Positions 46,085 to 55,796 of a stretch of DNA of 64,000 bases are shown piece after piece; the stretch's first letter is position 1, and each line of letters opens with the position of its first letter. The DNA lies in NCBI RefSeq assembly GCF_030546575.1, contig NZ_JAUOTN010000003.1:62001-126000 (forward strand). The letters are read 5' to 3'. The notes below the pieces were generated by a model. The model was not told where the DNA came from. It did no database searches and saw only the letters and a list, made by a program, of their open reading frames with translations. The translations under genes and the position numbers were made by a program. The stretch comes from Pontibacter coccineus (GTDB taxonomy: Bacteria > Bacteroidota > Bacteroidia > Cytophagales > Hymenobacteraceae).

Positions 46085-47977
46085 TTAATACAATATCCGG
46101 AACTTGATCGTAGCCGGCACCTGCTTCATCTCCTCAATCACTTCCTTGTTATACAGCTTGTCGATGTCGGTGATCACGTAGCCGATCTGTTCGTTTGTTT
46201 TCAGGTACTGACCCAGAATGTTCACCTGATTACCGGCCAGCACACTGTTGATATTGGCGAGTACGCCTGGCACGTTCTGGTGAATGTGGATCAGGCGGTG
46301 CGCGTTTTTAAGCTCCGGCAACTGGATGTTCGGGAAGTTGACGCTCTGGTAGCTGTTGCCTGTGTTGATGTACTCCATAATCCGGCTCGGCACGAAGGTG
46401 CCGATATTTTCCTGCGCTTCCATGGTACTTCCGCCGATGTGCGGAGTCAGGATGACGTTGGGCAGGCCGCGCAGTTCGCTCACAAATTCCTCATCGTTGG
46501 TAGCAGGTTCGTAAGGAAACACATCCACTGCAGCACCCTGTACCTTACCCGATTTAATGGCTTCTACCAAAGCAGGCAAATCCACAATATGGCCACGGCT
46601 CAGGTTGAGGAAGATGGCACCGTCCTTCATGGCGGCGAACTCTCTTTCCCCGAACATGCCTTCATTGCTGGTGCGTCCGTCCACATGCAGACTCACAATA
46701 TCCGATATTTCGAGGAGCTGTTTCAGCGTCTCGCACTTGCGGGCATTGCCAAGTTGCAGGCGCTCTATCACGTCATAATAGTACACATCCATCCCCAGTG
46801 CCTCAGCCAATACCGACAGTTGTGCGCCGATGCTGCCGTAGCCCACTATACCTAGCTTCTTATCACGTACTTCCACACTGCCCGTGGCCGACTTATCCCA
46901 AATGCCCTGGTGCATTTTGGTGCTTTTGTCCACCACATTGCGGCAGAGCATGATGATCTCACCGATGGCCAGTTCCACCACACTGCGGGTGTTGCTGTAA
47001 GGGGCGTTGAAAACGGCCACGCCTGCTTCCAGACAGCCACTGAGGTCAATCTGATTGGTGCCGATGCAGAAAGCACCGATACACATCAGTTTGTTGGCAT
47101 GCTCGAGTACCCGTTTGGTCACCTGCGTTTTGGAGCGTATACCCAGCACCGATACGTTTTTGATCCGCTCGCACAGCTCGTCCTCACTCAAAGCACCCGA
47201 CACAGTTTCGATCTGGTAGCCTTCGCGTTTGAACAACTCGACAGCCTTCGGGTGTACGTTCTCCAATAGCAACACTTTGATGCGGTTTTTGGGGTAAGAG
47301 ATAGCCATCGGCAGCTTGTGCTGGTACAGGAACTCGTCCAGGCTCGGGGCTACGTTGTCGGCTTTGGCTACCACATTGTCCCGCACCACGTTTTCGGTGA
47401 AGGCATAAAATTTATTGGCTAGCCCCGCTTCCTTGATCTCGTAATCGGTATACCCATCACCGAGCACGTATACATCGCCTTCGAGCGCCAGCTCTTCCAA
47501 TAGCTTTATCTTGCCCCGGTCTAAGCTCAACAAGTTCTCCTCGTCAAAGCCGATGATATTGCCGTGTTCGTCAAACTTAAAGGTATTGGCATAGATGTTT
47601 TCTTCCTTGATGCCATACTCGGTCACGATGGGGGTGATAAATTCTTTAAACCCGCTCGACACGATCAGGATATTGTCGGCATAAGCCTGGAAGAAATCTT
47701 TGTTGCGTCTGATGGAGTCCGATACCCTGTTCTGTAAAAGCTGGATCAGCGGTTTCAGGTGGCGTCGGTTTGCTTTGAGTAAGGCGAGGCGTTTAGAAAG
47801 ACCTTCGGTAAAAGAGCTCTTCCCCTCCATGGCCCCGTTGGTCAGGTCCCGGATCTGCTGCAGGATCGCTGCTTTGTTGTCCTCGCCTTCGAGCGTTATT
47901 TCGCCCAGTTCATCCAGCGCCTCTACCTGTGTAAACGTGCTGTCGAAGTCGATGATGTAGTATTGGTCTTTTGCCAT
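46085..47977 (-). CDS. serA: SerB-SerA fusion: HAD phosphoserine phosphatase + phosphoglycerate dehydrogenase + ACT
   Basis: 630 residues from the ATG at 47977. Residues 1 to about 225 are a HAD phosphatase like SerB (IIDFDSTFTQ with the catalytic Asp pair D10/D12, GDGYTDYE as motif IV). Residues about 245-555 are D-3-phosphoglycerate dehydrogenase: GIVGYGSIGAQ (NAD), NLSRGHIVD, DVFPYEP, LTPHIGGST (catalytic His). Residues 560-630 are an ACT domain for serine feedback. First and last steps of serine synthesis on one chain; the middle enzyme SerC is absent from the window. Serine also feeds the cysE-cysK pathway. Confidence 0.9.
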   Translation of the reverse strand: MAKDQYYIIDFDSTFTQVEALDELGEITLEGEDNKAAILQQIRDLTNGAMEGKSSFTEGLSKRLALLKANRRHLKPLIQLLQNRVSDSIRRNKDFFQAYADNILIVSSGFKEFITPIVTEYGIKEENIYANTFKFDEHGNIIGFDEENLLSLDRGKIKLLEELALEGDVYVLGDGYTDYEIKEAGLANKFYAFTENVVRDNVVAKADNVAPSLDEFLYQHKLPMAISYPKNRIKVLLLENVHPKAVELFKREGYQIETVSGALSEDELCERIKNVSVLGIRSKTQVTKRVLEHANKLMCIGAFCIGTNQIDLSGCLEAGVAVFNAPYSNTRSVVELAIGEIIMLCRNVVDKSTKMHQGIWDKSATGSVEVRDKKLGIVGYGSIGAQLSVLAEALGMDVYYYDVIERLQLGNARKCETLKQLLEISDIVSLHVDGRTSNEGMFGEREFAAMKDGAIFLNLSRGHIVDLPALVEAIKSGKVQGAAVDVFPYEPATNDEEFVSELRGLPNVILTPHIGGSTMEAQENIGTFVPSRIMEYINTGNSYQSVNFPNIQLPELKNAHRLIHIHQNVPGVLANINSVLAGNQVNILGQYLKTNEQIGYVITDIDKLYNKEVIEEMKQVPATIKFRILY

Positions 47978-48140
47978 AGTCGGTGGGGTGATGGGTTCAG
48001 TCAGGTATAGATTCACATCCTGTGGGTGTGAGTTGTTCTTTTGTCATTCCTTGCATGCTCTTTACCCTCGCTCGCCTCTGGCGAGTGTGAGCTATGCGGT
48101 GGCGTCCTGCCACTTGTGCCTAAAGGTATATCGCTCTTTT

Positions 48141-48202
48141 GGATTTCTCAACCCGGAAGTCTTATCAAGTGTCCCTATCCCCACTGTCGGGTTGAGAAAT
48201 CC
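48141..48202. repeat. Inverted repeat, 15-base perfect arms
   Basis: GGATTTCTCAACCCG (48141-48155) and its complement (48188-48202) around 32 bases. Likely an arm pair of a REP- or MITE-like element; related hairpins flank it. Confidence 0.7.
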
Positions 48203-48428
48203 CCGTGCCACCTGAAACGCAGATTACAATCCGCAACAGTCAGATTTCGGATTGATAGATCCGAAATAGCATTCGCTACGGTGCCAGCGCACACATCCAA
48301 GCGGGCCTAATACCTTACACACACCAGAGATGAACGAGGGGGATGTTCTCATCTTTCGCCGGGCGGTCAGCGTGGAATTATGGGACGACAAATCACAGAA
48401 GATACACCAAGGTAAATATAGGACATAA

Positions 48429-48465
48429 AAAAATCCGGCAACAGGTATAGCGGCCGGATTTTTCT
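48429..48465 (-). terminator. Terminator of bshA with AGGTATAG in its loop
   Basis: Eleven-base perfect stem AAAAATCCGGC / GCCGGATTTTT. The 13-base loop contains AGGTATAG. Confidence 0.88.
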
Positions 48466-48481
48466 ACTATTTAATTCTGGG

Positions 48482-49630
48482 TTACAGCGAATTGCCTATT
48501 TCAGCCAGTTGCGCGTCGATGATGCGATGGTAGAATTGCTCGTAGAGCGGCACTATCTTCTCAATATCAAAGTCGTGGGCGCGGGCCAGGGCGTTTGCCT
48601 TGAAAGTAGGCAGGTTAGCGTCGTCGAGGACGTAAAGAGCATTTTGCACCATGTCGTTCACATCGCCTACTTCGCTCACGAAACCGGTTACGCCGTGTAT
48701 GTTCAACTCAGGTATACCTCCGGCGTTGGTCGAGATAACAGGCACCTCGCAAGCCATCGCTTCGAGGGCAGCCAGTCCAAAGCTTTCCTTTTCGGACGGC
48801 ATCAGGAATAGGTCTGCGATGGAAAGTACTTCTTCCACGGCCTCCAGCTTGCCCAGGAAACGCACATCGTTGTAGATGTTCAGGTCACGGCACAATTTCT
48901 CCATTTTAGGGCGCTCAGGGCCATCGCCCACCATCAAGAGTTTGGATGGCATTTGCTCTCGCACTTTGGCAAAGATGTGGATCACGTCCTCCACACGCTT
49001 CACGCCCCGGAAGTTTGAGGTATGGACCAGGAGCTTTTCGTTGTTCGGACCAATGGCCGCCCTAAAATGCTCTTTCTTCTGGCGCTTGAATTTGTTCAGG
49101 TCGATAAAGTTGGGAATTACCTCAATCTCTTTTTCGATCTGGAAGAACTCGTAGGTCTCGGTACGCAAACTCTCCGACACGGCTGTTACGCCATCGGACT
49201 GGTTAATGCTGAACGTAACTACCGGCTCAAACGAAGCGTCCTTGCCCACCAGCGTAATATCGGTTCCGTGCAACGTGGTGATGATAGGTATATGGATGCC
49301 TTTAGTACGCAGGATCTGTTTGGCCATGTACGCCGCAGAAGCATGCGGTATAGCATAGTGCACGTGCAGCACGTCGAGTTTTTCGAAACGGGCGATGTCT
49401 ACCATCTTGCTGGCCAGCGCCAGTTCGTAGGGCGGGTACTGGAAGAGCGGGTAATTCGGGATGTATACTTCGTGGTAGAACAGGTTCTCGTTAAAAAAGT
49501 CGAGGCGGGCCGGTTGGCTGTAGGTGATAAAGTGTACCTGGTGCCCTTTGAGGGCCAGTGCCTTGCCGAGTTCAGTGGCGACCACGCCGCTTCCCCCGAA
49601 GGTAGGGTAACAAACTATTCCGATTTTCAT
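48482..49630 (-). CDS. bshA: N-acetyl-alpha-D-glucosaminyl L-malate synthase
   Basis: 382 residues from the ATG at 49630 (frame open to 49678). A GT4 glycosyltransferase making GlcNAc-malate, the first step of bacillithiol synthesis. N-terminal [19 protein letters not shown] binds the acceptor side; [33 protein letters not shown] and [20 protein letters not shown] (UDP-sugar site) are typical of BshA. bshB and bshC are not in the window. Bacillithiol is the low-molecular thiol of this lineage. Confidence 0.92.
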   Translation of the reverse strand: MKIGIVCYPTFGGSGVVATELGKALALKGHQVHFITYSQPARLDFFNENLFYHEVYIPNYPLFQYPPYELALASKMVDIARFEKLDVLHVHYAIPHASAAYMAKQILRTKGIHIPIITTLHGTDITLVGKDASFEPVVTFSINQSDGVTAVSESLRTETYEFFQIEKEIEVIPNFIDLNKFKRQKKEHFRAAIGPNNEKLLVHTSNFRGVKRVEDVIHIFAKVREQMPSKLLMVGDGPERPKMEKLCRDLNIYNDVRFLGKLEAVEEVLSIADLFLMPSEKESFGLAALEAMACEVPVISTNAGGIPELNIHGVTGFVSEVGDVNDMVQNALYVLDDANLPTFKANALARAHDFDIEKIVPLYEQFYHRIIDAQLAEIGNSL

Positions 49631-49699
49631 GGTTTTGTGCTGTGGAAACAACAAATGCAGCCCCACGCGGAGCTGCATTTGTCAACAATCCATTCTATG

Positions 49700-52651
49700 T
49701 TAAGTTTTAGGAACAATCGATTTATAAATCACATCGTGAATACGGGTGCGGATGTTATACTTCACCAACTTGGAATTGCTGGCGTCCGGGTATACCCTGT
49801 TGCTCAGGAAGATGTAGATCAGCTGGTTCTCCGGGTCTACCCAAGCACCTGTACCGGTGAAGCCCGTGTGGCCAAAAGTAGACTTAGACGCTAAGTTCGA
49901 AGTCGGGCCGTTGCCGTCGGGGTCGGGTTTGTCCCAGCCCAGGCCGCGGCGGCTGGTGGCAGACTGTCGCTTCGAGAACTCCGTCACCACCGGGGTATTG
50001 TAGTATTTGTGTCCGCCGTAGTTGCCGTTCTGCAGGTTCATCTGCAAGAGCACGGCCAGGTCGTTGGCGTTGGAGAACAGGCCCGCATGACCGCCCACAC
50101 CGCCCATCATGGCGGCGCCCTGGTCATGCACCGTGCCCCAGATCAGGTTCTTACGGAAGTAATTGTCATCCTCTGTCGGTACGATCACATCGCGTGAGTG
50201 CTTCAAAAGCGGGTTATAGGTCATGGTGCTCAAGCCGAGCGGACCATAGAAATTCTGATCCATGAACTCGTTCAGCGGCTGGTTCAGCATGCGCTCCGAC
50301 ATACGTTTGAGTATATAGAAGCCCAGGTCGCTGTACTGGTAATCGTAAGCTTTAGCATTTTTCGGCTTCACCAGCAGCGGCGAGCGCACCGTCCAGGCCC
50401 AGAGCGAGTCCTCCATCGATTTGATGGAGTAGATGCCCGGCACCACTTCGTTCGGGAACACATCATTTTGAGCGCTGGCGTAGAAGGTCTGGTTCAGCTG
50501 CAGCTTGTCCAGTGTTTTCTGCCAGTGCGGTATACCTGCGCGCAAACCTGACTGGTGGGCCAGCACGTCGCGAATCACCAGGTTGGCTTTGTTGGTGCCC
50601 TTCAGCTCCGGCAGGTACGTGGCTACTTTCTCGTCGAGATTGATCTTGCCCTGGTCTTTGAGGAACATCACCGCCTGCAGCGTAGCCGCCACTTTGGTTA
50701 TGGACGCGATGTCGTATACCGTGTTGTTGGTGACCGGCTTTTTCTTGTCGTAGGTATAGTGGCCGTATGATTTGTTGAAGATCACTGTGCCGTTCTTCAC
50801 CACCAGCACCTGCGCACCCGGTGTAGCGGCGTAGGCAATGGCTTCGGTTGCGATGTTGTCGATTTGAGCCAGCGTCTTGGAGTCCATGCCCACGCTCTCC
50901 GGCGTGCCATACTTCAGGCGGCTGAGGGAAGGTGTGGCCATACCTGAGCCTGCCTTTAATGTAGCCGAAGCCGTGATTGGCAGCTTGCCTTTGGCGGCGC
51001 GGGCACCAAACAGCACCTGCGGCACCAGCGACTGGGAGGTCGGATTGTCTTCGTAACCAGCTACCAGCCAATCGCTCTTGTCGAAATACTTCAGGCTGTA
51101 GGCGTTGCCAAACACAACTACCACTACTTTCTTGTTGGTGCGCTCCTGCAGGTACTTGATGAAAGCACGCGTACCCAGGCCGATACCGAAATCACGGAAA
51201 GGCGTGTTGTTCATGCCGTGCACGCTCACTACCACGACATCATGGTCCTGCAGTTTTGTGAAAAGTTTAGTGAAGGCAGAGTCCGGGGCGAAGCGATCTT
51301 TGATGTTAAATTTTGTTACAGGCGCGTAGTTGCCCAGTGTTTGCTGGAAGATGTTGTTAGGACCTGTGCCAATGGTTACAGAGGCAATGCTCAGTGTGTC
51401 GAGGTTACGGAAAGGGATCAGGTTGCCTTTGTTTCTGGCCACGGTTACGGCATGCTCGTAGAGCTGCTCCTGCACCACATTGCTCAGCGGACGATCCACA
51501 TCCTGCTGCAGGTTGGTCAGTAACACCGGCTTGTAGTTGTTCAGCCCAGCCCAGTATTTGGCATGCAGGATCTTGCGCACGCGCTGGTCAATGTCTTCCT
51601 GCTTGATTTGCTTATTGGCGATGGCCTCGTTGATCTTGCGCACGGCAGTCGGCACGTCCTCCGGGAACAGCAGCACATCGTTACCAGCCAGCAGCGCTTT
51701 CAGGTCCACTTCGCCGGGCTTGTAGAAACTGCTCACGCCCTTCATGTTGAGGGCATCGGTAAACACTAGGCCCTTGTACTGCATCTTCCCTTTTAGTAGC
51801 CCTGTTACGATTGGCTTCGACAGCGTAGCTGCCTGATTTTTGGTCGAGTCGATCTTGGGCATGTGCAGGTGCGCGACCATCACGCCCATCACACCGGCCT
51901 CAAACGACTTATGGAAAGGGTATAGCTCCACCTCCGAAAGGCGCTTCATGTCGTGGTTCACCACCGGAAGGGTCAGGTGGGAGTCGGTGTCGGTATCGCC
52001 GTGGCCGGGGAAGTGCTTGGCTACGGCAATCACACCATGGTCCTGCAGACCTTTAATATAAGCAACGCCGCGGCGGGCCACTTCTTCTTTGGTCTCGCCG
52101 AAAGAGCGGTTGCCGATCACCGGGTTAGCCGGGTTCACGTTCACGTCCAGCACAGGCGAGAAGCTTACGTGCACGCCCATACGCTTCATTTTGAGCGCAA
52201 TTTCGCGCCCCATCAGGTATACGTACTTGTCATCATCGAGCGCGCCCAGCGTCATTTGCTTGGCAAAGTGCATGCTGCTGTCGAGGCGCATGTTCAGGCC
52301 CCACTCGGCGTCCAGCGCGATCAGCATCGGTACACGGGCCTGGCTTTGGAAACGGTTGGTGAGTTGGGCCTGCCGCACCGGGCCGCCCTGCATGAACATG
52401 ATCCCGCCGATGCCGTAGCGGGTCACCAGGGTGTCGATTGACTGGAAGTGTTTTTCGTTTTTGTTGGAGTAGGCGGCCACCATAAACAGCTGGCCCAGAC
52501 GCTGATCGGGAGTCATAGAGACAAAGACACTGTCTACCCAACTTTGCTCTTTAGAAGCCACAATGATGCTGTCTGACGGTGTCAGTGACATCAGTGGTCC
52601 CATTCCGAGAAAGATAAGTATAAGTAATCCTAAGCTAAAACTCTTCAACAT
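49700..52651 (-). CDS. GH3 beta-N-acetylglucosaminidase fused to a class C beta-lactamase-like serine hydrolase
   Basis: 983 residues from the ATG at 52651, with a signal peptide (MLKSFSLGLLILIFLGMGP). Residues about 30-370 are GH3 of the NagZ type, with the loop KHFPGHGDTDTDSHLTLP bearing the catalytic His/Asp pair. A GH3 C-terminal domain follows (380-570). Residues about 590-980 are a serine hydrolase of the beta-lactamase/PBP fold with SITK (catalytic Ser), YSDLG and HTGFTGTG. It probably trims muropeptides in the periplasm, a known Bacteroidota combination. 69 bases upstream of bshA, same strand. Confidence 0.9.
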   Translation of the reverse strand: MLKSFSLGLLILIFLGMGPLMSLTPSDSIIVASKEQSWVDSVFVSMTPDQRLGQLFMVAAYSNKNEKHFQSIDTLVTRYGIGGIMFMQGGPVRQAQLTNRFQSQARVPMLIALDAEWGLNMRLDSSMHFAKQMTLGALDDDKYVYLMGREIALKMKRMGVHVSFSPVLDVNVNPANPVIGNRSFGETKEEVARRGVAYIKGLQDHGVIAVAKHFPGHGDTDTDSHLTLPVVNHDMKRLSEVELYPFHKSFEAGVMGVMVAHLHMPKIDSTKNQAATLSKPIVTGLLKGKMQYKGLVFTDALNMKGVSSFYKPGEVDLKALLAGNDVLLFPEDVPTAVRKINEAIANKQIKQEDIDQRVRKILHAKYWAGLNNYKPVLLTNLQQDVDRPLSNVVQEQLYEHAVTVARNKGNLIPFRNLDTLSIASVTIGTGPNNIFQQTLGNYAPVTKFNIKDRFAPDSAFTKLFTKLQDHDVVVVSVHGMNNTPFRDFGIGLGTRAFIKYLQERTNKKVVVVVFGNAYSLKYFDKSDWLVAGYEDNPTSQSLVPQVLFGARAAKGKLPITASATLKAGSGMATPSLSRLKYGTPESVGMDSKTLAQIDNIATEAIAYAATPGAQVLVVKNGTVIFNKSYGHYTYDKKKPVTNNTVYDIASITKVAATLQAVMFLKDQGKINLDEKVATYLPELKGTNKANLVIRDVLAHQSGLRAGIPHWQKTLDKLQLNQTFYASAQNDVFPNEVVPGIYSIKSMEDSLWAWTVRSPLLVKPKNAKAYDYQYSDLGFYILKRMSERMLNQPLNEFMDQNFYGPLGLSTMTYNPLLKHSRDVIVPTEDDNYFRKNLIWGTVHDQGAAMMGGVGGHAGLFSNANDLAVLLQMNLQNGNYGGHKYYNTPVVTEFSKRQSATSRRGLGWDKPDPDGNGPTSNLASKSTFGHTGFTGTGAWVDPENQLIYIFLSNRVYPDASNSKLVKYNIRTRIHDVIYKSIVPKT

Positions 52652-52669
52652 CCTGTACTGGTATTTATA

Positions 52670-52700
52670 TTGGAACAAGTCGAAATTACCCCTATTTTTG
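52670..52700 (+). promoter_or_regulatory. Plus-strand promoter upstream of mutL
   Basis: TTG at 52670-52672, 20 bases, TATTTTTG at 52693-52700: a full consensus. The start would be near 52706, about 300 bases before mutL. Confidence 0.55.
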
Positions 52701-52718
52701 CAGAAGGCGGTTCAAAAA

Positions 52719-52746
52719 ACCAGAAAAATTATTTCCGGTCTTTTTT
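52719..52746 (+). terminator. Terminator-like hairpin just after the promoter
   Basis: ACCAGAAA / TTTCCGGT, one mismatch in eight pairs, 5-base loop, followed by C and six T. It would stop a transcript about 40 bases after its start. Confidence 0.5.
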
Positions 52747-53007
52747 GCCTCCCCTAGGCGGTATGGCGGATGGTGCTTGCAAGTGCTAACGCCTCTGGAG
52801 TCACAGGCCATATAGCTTCTCTTGTTAAAATCAGAATCCGGACGAACGCTAAGTTTCCGGGCGTATTTTGTAACCGGTCTGTAAATTAGTAATAAAATTC
52901 ATTCCGAATAAGTTCTGTTTTGACAAAATAGTCTATTCAAAAACCCGGCCGATTTCCGAAATTGGGTGCTTTGAAGGGAAGATACCACCAAATTGATTTG
53001 AAAGCGG

Positions 53008-54834
53008 ATGTCCGATATTATACACTTATTGCCCGATTACCTTGCCAACCAGATAGCCGCAGGCGAAGTGGTGCAGCGGCCTTCGTCGGTGGTGAAGGAG
53101 TTGCTGGAGAATGCCATTGACGCCCGCGCCACCAGCGTGCAGCTGATTGTGAAGGATGCTGGCAAGCAGCTGGTGCAGGTAGTGGACAACGGGATCGGCA
53201 TGTCGGAAACTGACGCCCGCATGTGTTTCGAGCGACACGCCACGTCTAAAATAAAATCCACGGAAGACCTCTTCCGGATCCGCACCATGGGTTTCCGGGG
53301 CGAGGCCATGGCCTCGATTGGAGCGGTGGCGCAGGTAGAGCTCAAAACCAAGCCGCACGGTGCCGAAACGGGTACCCGCCTGCTGGTAGAAGGCTCGACG
53401 GTGGCGTCGCAGGAGCCAGCCGCTGTGTCTGCCGGTACCTCCATCGCTGTCAAAAATCTCTTTTATAACGTACCGGCCCGCCGCAATTTCCTGAAGACGA
53501 ATGCGGTGGAAATGCGCCATATCCTGGACGAGTTTCAGCGGGTGGCGCTGGCTTACCCGGAAGTGGCCTTTACATTGCACCACAACGACGTGGAGATTTT
53601 CAGTCTGCCAGCCGGTAAGCTGAGCCAGCGCATTGTGGGTGTGTTCGGCAACAACTACAAAGAGCAGATGGCCGGCTGCGAGGAAGAAACGCCCTTTATG
53701 AGCGTGCGCGGCTACATTGGCAAGCCCGAGTTTGCCAAGAAGACCCGTGGCGAGCAATTCTTCTTTGTGAACAACCGTTTTATCAAGAGCGGCTACCTCA
53801 ACCATGCCGTGATGATGGCCTACGAAGGGTTGCTGCCCAAAGACAGCCATCCGTTCTATGTGCTCTTCATCGACATTGAGCCCGAGCGGATCGACATCAA
53901 CGTGCACCCGACCAAGACCGAGATCAAGTTCGAAGACGAAAAGACGGTATACGCCATTGTGCATGCTGCCGTCAGAAAATCGCTGGGGACGCACAACATC
54001 GCCCCTTCGCTCGATTTCCAGAGTGACGTGAATTTTGCGCCGCTGCAACCCATCCGGATGCCACATGGGGGAGAAGGCTTTGAGAAAGAAGGTGCGTTTC
54101 CGGGCTTTAAGGTCCCGTCATCACCAAAAAAGGCCAGTTCTAACGGTTGGGAGCAGTTATATGAGCCGCTACGCAATGCCCAGCCGGAGCAGCAACAGGA
54201 GGAGCGCATCACGTCTCCATCGGGCATGGACTTGCTCGACGATACGTTTGCGGCACCCATGACCACCTCCAGCAAAACTTTGCAGGTACATCACAAGTAT
54301 TTGTTGGTGCAGGTGAAGTCGGGTGTGATGATCATTGACCAACAGGCGGCGCAGGAGCGGATTCTGTTTGAAAAGTACATGGCCTCGCTGCAGAAAAAGA
54401 TGGTGACCTCGCAGGCGCTTCTTTTCCCGCAGACCATCGAGCTTTCGCCGGCTGATTCGGCATTGGTAAAAGAGCTGCGGGCAGAGTTTCAGGAATTGGG
54501 TTTCCAGTTCGAGGACTTCGGCGGCAACACCATCATCCTGAATGGTATACCTGCCGATGTGCAGGCGGCCAACGAGAAAGAGCTGCTCGAGGAGTTGATC
54601 GAACAGTATAAAAACAATCTGGCCACGCTCAAGTTGGATAAACGGGAGAACCTTGCCCGGGCCATGGCCAAGCGACTGGCCTCCAAGCTGCAGCCGCGCA
54701 TGTCAGACCTCGAGATGAACTCGCTTGTAGATAAGCTGTTCGGTTGCGAAGTACCCAACTATACCCCCGGTGGACAGAAGACGCTGGTCATCATGGAGCT
54801 CGGTCAGCTGCATGACCTTTTCCAGAAGGGGTAA
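53008..54834 (+). CDS. mutL: DNA mismatch repair protein MutL
   Basis: 608 residues. The GHKL ATPase half has IAAGEVVQRPSSVVKELLENAIDA, DNGIGM and TMGFRGEAMASIG; residues 335-410 are a variable linker; the C-terminal half dimerises. The C-terminal DQHAxxERxxxE endonuclease motif reads DQQAAQERILFE, with Gln for His, and the closing CPHGRP motif is replaced by NYTPGGQ, so nuclease activity is doubtful. Length is normal. The rhomboid gene follows after an AGGTATA-rich gap. Confidence 0.95.
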   Translation: MSDIIHLLPDYLANQIAAGEVVQRPSSVVKELLENAIDARATSVQLIVKDAGKQLVQVVDNGIGMSETDARMCFERHATSKIKSTEDLFRIRTMGFRGEAMASIGAVAQVELKTKPHGAETGTRLLVEGSTVASQEPAAVSAGTSIAVKNLFYNVPARRNFLKTNAVEMRHILDEFQRVALAYPEVAFTLHHNDVEIFSLPAGKLSQRIVGVFGNNYKEQMAGCEEETPFMSVRGYIGKPEFAKKTRGEQFFFVNNRFIKSGYLNHAVMMAYEGLLPKDSHPFYVLFIDIEPERIDINVHPTKTEIKFEDEKTVYAIVHAAVRKSLGTHNIAPSLDFQSDVNFAPLQPIRMPHGGEGFEKEGAFPGFKVPSSPKKASSNGWEQLYEPLRNAQPEQQQEERITSPSGMDLLDDTFAAPMTTSSKTLQVHHKYLLVQVKSGVMIIDQQAAQERILFEKYMASLQKKMVTSQALLFPQTIELSPADSALVKELRAEFQELGFQFEDFGGNTIILNGIPADVQAANEKELLEELIEQYKNNLATLKLDKRENLARAMAKRLASKLQPRMSDLEMNSLVDKLFGCEVPNYTPGGQKTLVIMELGQLHDLFQKG

Positions 54835-54947
54835 TTTGAATTGTTAAATTGTTGATTGTTAAATTGCTGGGTTGGATTTCAGCGCCTTAACTCAGGTATA
54901 GGTATAGCCAACAGGTATAGTAAGCGACGCGAGAAAAAGAAGATAAG

Positions 54948-55727
54948 ATGTTCAATATAACCCCCATGGTCAGGAATCTCCTGATCATCAACGTGGTGGT
55001 GTTCATGCTGCAGTCAACGGGTGTGTTCGACTACCGATCCTTTGCGCTGCACCACTTCGGTTCCGACTATTTCCAGCCGGTCCAAATATTCACGCACATG
55101 TTCCTGCACGGCGGCTGGGCGCATTTGTTCAGCAACATGTTCAGCTTGTTCATCTTCGGGCCTTTGCTGGAGCGATTCTGGGGACCGCAGCGCTTTCTCA
55201 GCTTTTACCTGATCACCGGCCTGGGAGCCAGCATGCTCTACTCCGGCGTTCGGGCGTACGAGTTGAATACGATTGAAAACGAGGCTGTGCAGTACATCGA
55301 GAACCCAACGCCAGCCGGTTTCTACAATTTTATGGAATCGCATTACGCAGGCGGCTATGAGAAACGCTTTGCGATAGAGTACCAGCGCAACCCGGATAAC
55401 GAAGGCTACATAACGGAAAGCAAAAAAGCCGTTACGGCTGTCTTCAACCAGGCGTTCAACATGCCGATGTTGGGGGCTTCGGGTGCGGTGTTTGGCATCC
55501 TGATGGCCTTTGGTATGCTCTTTCCGAATCTCGAACTCTTCCTGCTGTTCCTGCCCGTCCCCATCAAGGCCAAATATTTTGTGCTCTTATACGGGGGCTA
55601 CGAGCTGTATGCGGGCTTTAACAGGGTGCCGGGCGACAACGTGGCACACTTTGCCCACCTGGGCGGTATGCTGTTTGCGTACATTCTTATTAAAATGTGG
55701 CAACGCAACGATTATCAGGATACGTAA
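54948..55727 (+). CDS. Rhomboid family intramembrane serine protease (1)
   Basis: 259 residues, six to seven membrane helices. The catalytic Ser is in LGASGAVFG (S178) and the His in HFAHLGG (H237 or H234). HMFLHGGWAHLFSNMF is the conserved region with the second and third helices. A soluble insert of about 60 charged residues (104-168) breaks the core between helices, longer than in plain rhomboids. It cuts membrane proteins; targets unknown. Followed 69 bases later by a second rhomboid. Confidence 0.9.
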   Translation: MFNITPMVRNLLIINVVVFMLQSTGVFDYRSFALHHFGSDYFQPVQIFTHMFLHGGWAHLFSNMFSLFIFGPLLERFWGPQRFLSFYLITGLGASMLYSGVRAYELNTIENEAVQYIENPTPAGFYNFMESHYAGGYEKRFAIEYQRNPDNEGYITESKKAVTAVFNQAFNMPMLGASGAVFGILMAFGMLFPNLELFLLFLPVPIKAKYFVLLYGGYELYAGFNRVPGDNVAHFAHLGGMLFAYILIKMWQRNDYQDT

Positions 55728-55796
55728 TAGTAAAAACAATAAGTATAAGATAGCTAGGCGCAAAAGCCTTTCCGCTCTTTTCAGCTAACAGGTATA

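Larger units (their letters stand above)
48017..48481. other. Repeat-rich intergenic gap, 465 bases
   Basis: No gene. Hairpins lie at 48071-48085 (CTCGCC/GGCGAG), 48099-48113 (GTGGC/GCCAC), 48244-48267 (ATTTCGGAT/ATCCGAAAT), and an inverted repeat with 15-base arms at 48141-48155 / 48188-48202 (core TTTCTCAACCC). Three AGGTATA units. Confidence 0.75.
52652..53007. other. Divergent gap between GH3 fusion and mutL
   Basis: 356 bases without a gene. On the plus strand it holds a promoter and an immediate hairpin with a T run (next entries). The rest (52750-53007) is plain, A/T-rich sequence. Confidence 0.6.

Noticed and set aside
53026-54066. 346-codon minus frame opposite mutL
   Set aside because: Shadow of mutL; composition is biased and no motifs are seen.
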